A stretch of DNA of 64,000 nt. Source: Gallionella sp. Its GTDB lineage: Bacteria > Pseudomonadota > Gammaproteobacteria > Burkholderiales > Gallionellaceae. The notes under the pieces are model-generated. The model was not told the DNA's origin. It did not search any database and saw only the letters and a program-made list of their open reading frames with translations. The stretch lies in the NCBI GenBank assembly GCA_023229845.1, contig JALNYK010000003.1, forward strand, positions 109,255 to 173,254, in the 5' to 3' direction. Of this stretch, positions 61,735 to 64,000 are shown in pieces (position 1 is the stretch's first letter; each line of letters begins with the position of its first letter). The position numbers and the translations under genes are program-made.

Positions 61735-61965
61735 ATGAACACAGCTGACATGATGATCCACATGCATCAGGATCTGGACGCACAGACAAGGACGAATCTG
61801 GAGAAAAATCTGATGGGCCATATCGGCATCGATTGCGCGGAGTTCGACCATAATCCGCAAACCCATTCGATACTGGTGAAATACGACCCCGACGCCGTCC
61901 AGGGTATGGAGATATTGCAATTGGTGCGAAAAGTCGATCCCGAGGCGATGATGGTAGGGATGTAA
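61735..61965 (+). CDS. Small HMA-fold-like protein without CxxC
   Basis: The 76-residue product is built like a heavy-metal-associated domain: two strands at HIGIDCAEFDHN and HSILVKYDPD, and two helices (DLDAQTRTNLEKNLMG, QGMEILQLVRKVDP). The metal-binding CxxC is absent; there is a single Cys and a Met/His-rich start (MMIHMHQD). AAGGAGACGATC precedes the ATG. The role is unknown, and heavy-metal binding is not supported by the usual ligands. Confidence 0.65.
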   Translation: MNTADMMIHMHQDLDAQTRTNLEKNLMGHIGIDCAEFDHNPQTHSILVKYDPDAVQGMEILQLVRKVDPEAMMVGM

Positions 61966-62027
61966 TCCGGCCCGCCCGGAAAATTGAACCGCACAAAAGT
62001 GCCAGGCTCAAACTATTGAGCACTTGA

Positions 62028-62051
62028 CGAAGCCCGGATACCCGGGCTTCG
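62028..62051. terminator. Strong hairpin, possible terminator
   Basis: CGAAGCCCGG (62028-62037), loop ATAC, CCGGGCTTCG (62042-62051): a perfect ten-base stem 62 bp after the small HMA-like gene. Only a weak T-rich tail (CTGTTA) follows on the plus strand, so termination may be inefficient. Confidence 0.6.
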
Positions 62052-62146
62052 CTGTTATCGGCCTGTCGTCCACACCGGTTAAACGCGGAGCTTGTCCGCA
62101 ATCGGTGCCAGCCCATTGATCCATAGGTGCTAGACTCCGCGCACTT

Positions 62147-62740
62147 ATGGACATCGCCGAGATTTCCTACCAGCTTGAGCACACCGGCTACATCGTTCTG
62201 GCAAAGCCGCTGGCGGATGAGCTATTGGCTGGGCTATACACGCGCTGCCACGATGGCGACCCCGCCAGATTTCATGCAGCGCAGGTGGGCCGGGGCGCTG
62301 CAAAAAAACAGATCGGTTCGATACGCGGCGACGTCATCGACTGGCTGGATGCAAACAACAGCACCGATCAAGCCTACTTGGCCTGCATGGAAGAACTGCG
62401 TCTGGGGCTGAATGCAACGCTTTATCTAGGCCTGTTCGATTACGAGTGTCACTACGCGATCTACGGCGAAGGCGACGGCTATGCAAAACATTCCGATGTG
62501 CTGCAAGGCAAGAAGAACCGGATACTGACCACGGTGCTGTACCTCAACGAAGACTGGCAAGCCTGCGACGGGGGCGAACTGGTGGTATTCGAGCCGACAG
62601 GCCAGTCGGTGATCACGACGGTCAACCCGACCTTCGGCACGATGATCATTTTTCTGAGCGAGTCGTTTCCCCATGAAGTTCTTGTCTCACACGCCACCCG
62701 GCGCAGCATCGCCGGCTGGTTTCGCGTCAGCGGCAGTTGA
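62147..62740 (+). CDS. 2OG-Fe(II) oxygenase
   Basis: The 197-residue protein is a double-stranded beta-helix dioxygenase of the prolyl-4-hydroxylase type. The iron ligands are His and Asp in YAKHSDVLQGKKNRILTTVLYLN and the distal His in LSESFPHEVL; the 2-oxoglutarate-binding Arg is in HATRRSIAGWFRV. The substrate is unknown; related small enzymes hydroxylate proteins or siderophore-type metabolites. Confidence 0.88.
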   Translation: MDIAEISYQLEHTGYIVLAKPLADELLAGLYTRCHDGDPARFHAAQVGRGAAKKQIGSIRGDVIDWLDANNSTDQAYLACMEELRLGLNATLYLGLFDYECHYAIYGEGDGYAKHSDVLQGKKNRILTTVLYLNEDWQACDGGELVVFEPTGQSVITTVNPTFGTMIIFLSESFPHEVLVSHATRRSIAGWFRVSGS

Positions 62741-62906
62741 CTCAGGAAAGCCCTTGCGCATGAAATGCGCGCCCCAAGAATCAGTCCGATACTCGTCCCC
62801 CAAACCATAGCGTTATCAACCCCTTCGCTCGGTCGGATTTCGCCGATTGGGCAAGCCTGCGTTTTCGCGTATATTGACCGGTCGTTTTTTCGATTCGCAC
62901 TCAAGC

Positions 62907-64000
62907 ATGGAATACATCAAGATACGCGGTGCCCGCACCCACAACCTGAAGAACATCAGCCTCGATCTGCCGCGCCACAAGCTGGTGGTGATTACCGGAC
63001 TTTCCGGTTCGGGCAAGTCTTCGCTGGCGTTCGATACGCTGTATGCCGAGGGGCAGCGGCGTTATGTGGAGTCGCTTTCGGCTTACGCGCGGCAGTTTTT
63101 GCAGTTGATGGAGAAGCCGGATGTGGATTTGATCGAGGGCTTGTCCCCCGCGATCGCGATCGAGCAGAAGGCCACTTCGCACAACCCGCGCTCCACGGTC
63201 GGCACCGTCACCGAGATACACGATTACCTGCGCCTGCTGTTCGCGCGCGCGGGCGATCCATATTGCCCGCAGCACGATCTGGTGCTGGAGGCGCAGTCGG
63301 TCGGGCAGATGGTGGACCATGTGCTGGAGCTGCCCGAGGGCACGAAGGTGATGATCCTTTCTCCTCTGGTCGTAGAGCGCAAAGGCGAGCAGCTGGACTT
63401 GTTCGACGAGTTGCGCGCACAGGGCTTCACGCGGTTGCGCGTGAACGGCAAGGTGCATGAGATCGACGCGTTGCCTAAGCTGGAGAAGAACAAGAAGCAC
63501 ACCATCGAGATCGTCGTGGACCGGTTGAAGGTCAACGTGGAATCCAAGCAGCGGCTGGCGGAGTCGTTCGAGACCGCGTTGCGCCACGCCGAGGGGCGCG
63601 CGCTGGCGGTGGAGATGGATACGGGCACGGAGCATCTGTTCTCGGCGAAGTTCGCCTGCCCGATCTGCAACTACTCGCTGCCCGAACTGGAGCCGCGACT
63701 GTTCTCGTTCAACAACCCGATGGGCGCATGCCCGAAGTGCGACGGCTTGGGCGTCATCAGCTTCTTCGATCCGAAGCGCATCGTCGCCTTCCCTACGCTG
63801 TCGTTGAGTTCCGGCGCAATCAAGGGCTGGGATCGGCGCAACCAGTTCTACCACCAGATGCTCGCCAGCCTCGCGAAGCATTACGGCTTCGATCTGGAAC
63901 AGTCGTTCGAGAGCCTGCCGGAGAACATCCAGCAGGTGATCCTGTACGGCTCGGGGCGTACGGAGATTCCGTTCAACTACCTGAACGAGCGCGGCAAGAT
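62907..64000 (+). CDS. uvrA: UvrABC excision nuclease subunit A (5' part)
   Basis: UvrA finds DNA damage and loads UvrB. The first 364 codons are present and the gene runs out of the window. Visible are MEYIKIRGARTHNLKNISLD, the P-loop GLSGSGKSSLAFDTLYAEGQRRYVES (positions about 31-56), VERKGE, the UvrB-interaction region, a zinc pair in CPICNYSLPELEPRLFSFNNP and CPKC, and NERGKI at the edge. No LexA box was found in the 166 bp upstream. No strong ribosome site is visible, but the start matches the family exactly. Confidence 0.96.
   Translation, partial: MEYIKIRGARTHNLKNISLDLPRHKLVVITGLSGSGKSSLAFDTLYAEGQRRYVESLSAYARQFLQLMEKPDVDLIEGLSPAIAIEQKATSHNPRSTVGTVTEIHDYLRLLFARAGDPYCPQHDLVLEAQSVGQMVDHVLELPEGTKVMILSPLVVERKGEQLDLFDELRAQGFTRLRVNGKVHEIDALPKLEKNKKHTIEIVVDRLKVNVESKQRLAESFETALRHAEGRALAVEMDTGTEHLFSAKFACPICNYSLPELEPRLFSFNNPMGACPKCDGLGVISFFDPKRIVAFPTLSLSSGAIKGWDRRNQFYHQMLASLAKHYGFDLEQSFESLPENIQQVILYGSGRTEIPFNYLNERGK

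Noticed and set aside
62741..62906. Search for a LexA (SOS) box upstream of uvrA
   Set aside because: No CTGT-N8-ACAG-like palindrome was found in the gap, so no SOS control is claimed.

Overview
The window is a 64 kb, GC-rich, densely coded stretch of a Gram-negative chromosome. Gene content and order point to a betaproteobacterium: pyrG-kdsA-eno-ftsB, suhB divergent from trmJ-cysE-iscRSUA-hscBA-fdx-iscX, yejABEF, a short EpsC-type CysE, and MutS next to a PiT/DUF47 phosphate pair. A freshwater Gallionellaceae/Nitrosomonadales-type organism is my best guess, but this is inference from synteny and not a search. No rRNA, tRNA, CRISPR array, integrase or intact insertion sequence was seen.

Layout. 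1-3.5 kb: start of a membrane sensor protein, a CheB-CheR fusion and recQ. 3.5-7.6 kb: pyrG-kdsA-eno-ftsB on the minus strand. 7.6-12.6 kb: acs on the plus strand, followed by a relic of a second acs 3' end; a LysM lytic transglycosylase; then the envelope-stress trio yqjD-yqjE-yqjK. 12.8-18.3 kb: the YejABEF peptide importer. 18.4-22.6 kb: a periplasmic methionine-sulfoxide repair operon (msrA-msrB-dipZ), divergent from an ECF sigma factor and its NrsF-type anti-sigma factor. 22.7-26.4 kb: a yefM-yoeB toxin-antitoxin pair and a large hybrid histidine kinase. 26.8-28.8 kb: a small protein, ygfZ and an orphan CbiM-like permease. 28.8-37.8 kb: a complete nine-gene V-type ATPase operon (H-C-I-K-F-E-A-B-D), unusual for this kind of host. 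38-43.7 kb: redox and detoxification genes (SrpA-like catalase, GST, old yellow enzyme, YceI, pirin with a divergent LysR regulator). 43.7-52 kb: a cysteine-free DsrC/TusE-like gene, dsbB and the isc operon with cysE-trmJ. 52-57.3 kb: suhB, PiT transporter, DUF47 protein, mutS. 57.3-62.7 kb: an accessory patch (DUF2971, a TumE-type toxin-antitoxin pair, methyltransferase plus TetR regulator, DUF2461, a small HMA-like protein, a 2OG-Fe(II) oxygenase). 62.9 kb to the end: the 5' part of uvrA.

Three themes stand out. First, a minus-strand promoter reading GTAACC-N16-CGAA lies just upstream of msrA. It matches the consensus I remember for SigF-type ECF factors and links the sigma/anti-sigma pair to an exported MsrA, a Tat-exported MsrB and a DipZ electron carrier, so this looks like one oxidant-repair module. 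Second, two 25-bp sites that each fit 22 of 25 positions of the IscR type-1 consensus were found. One is at the iscR promoter, overlapping the cysE stop codon. The other is upstream of the cysteine-free DsrC-like gene at the far end of the cluster, which suggests a role for that protein in Fe-S homeostasis. Third, dispersed palindromic repeats fill gaps inside operons (isc, V-ATPase, msr) and have also entered reading frames without breaking them: twice in mutS, once in hscA and once as the C-terminal tail of V-ATPase subunit E.
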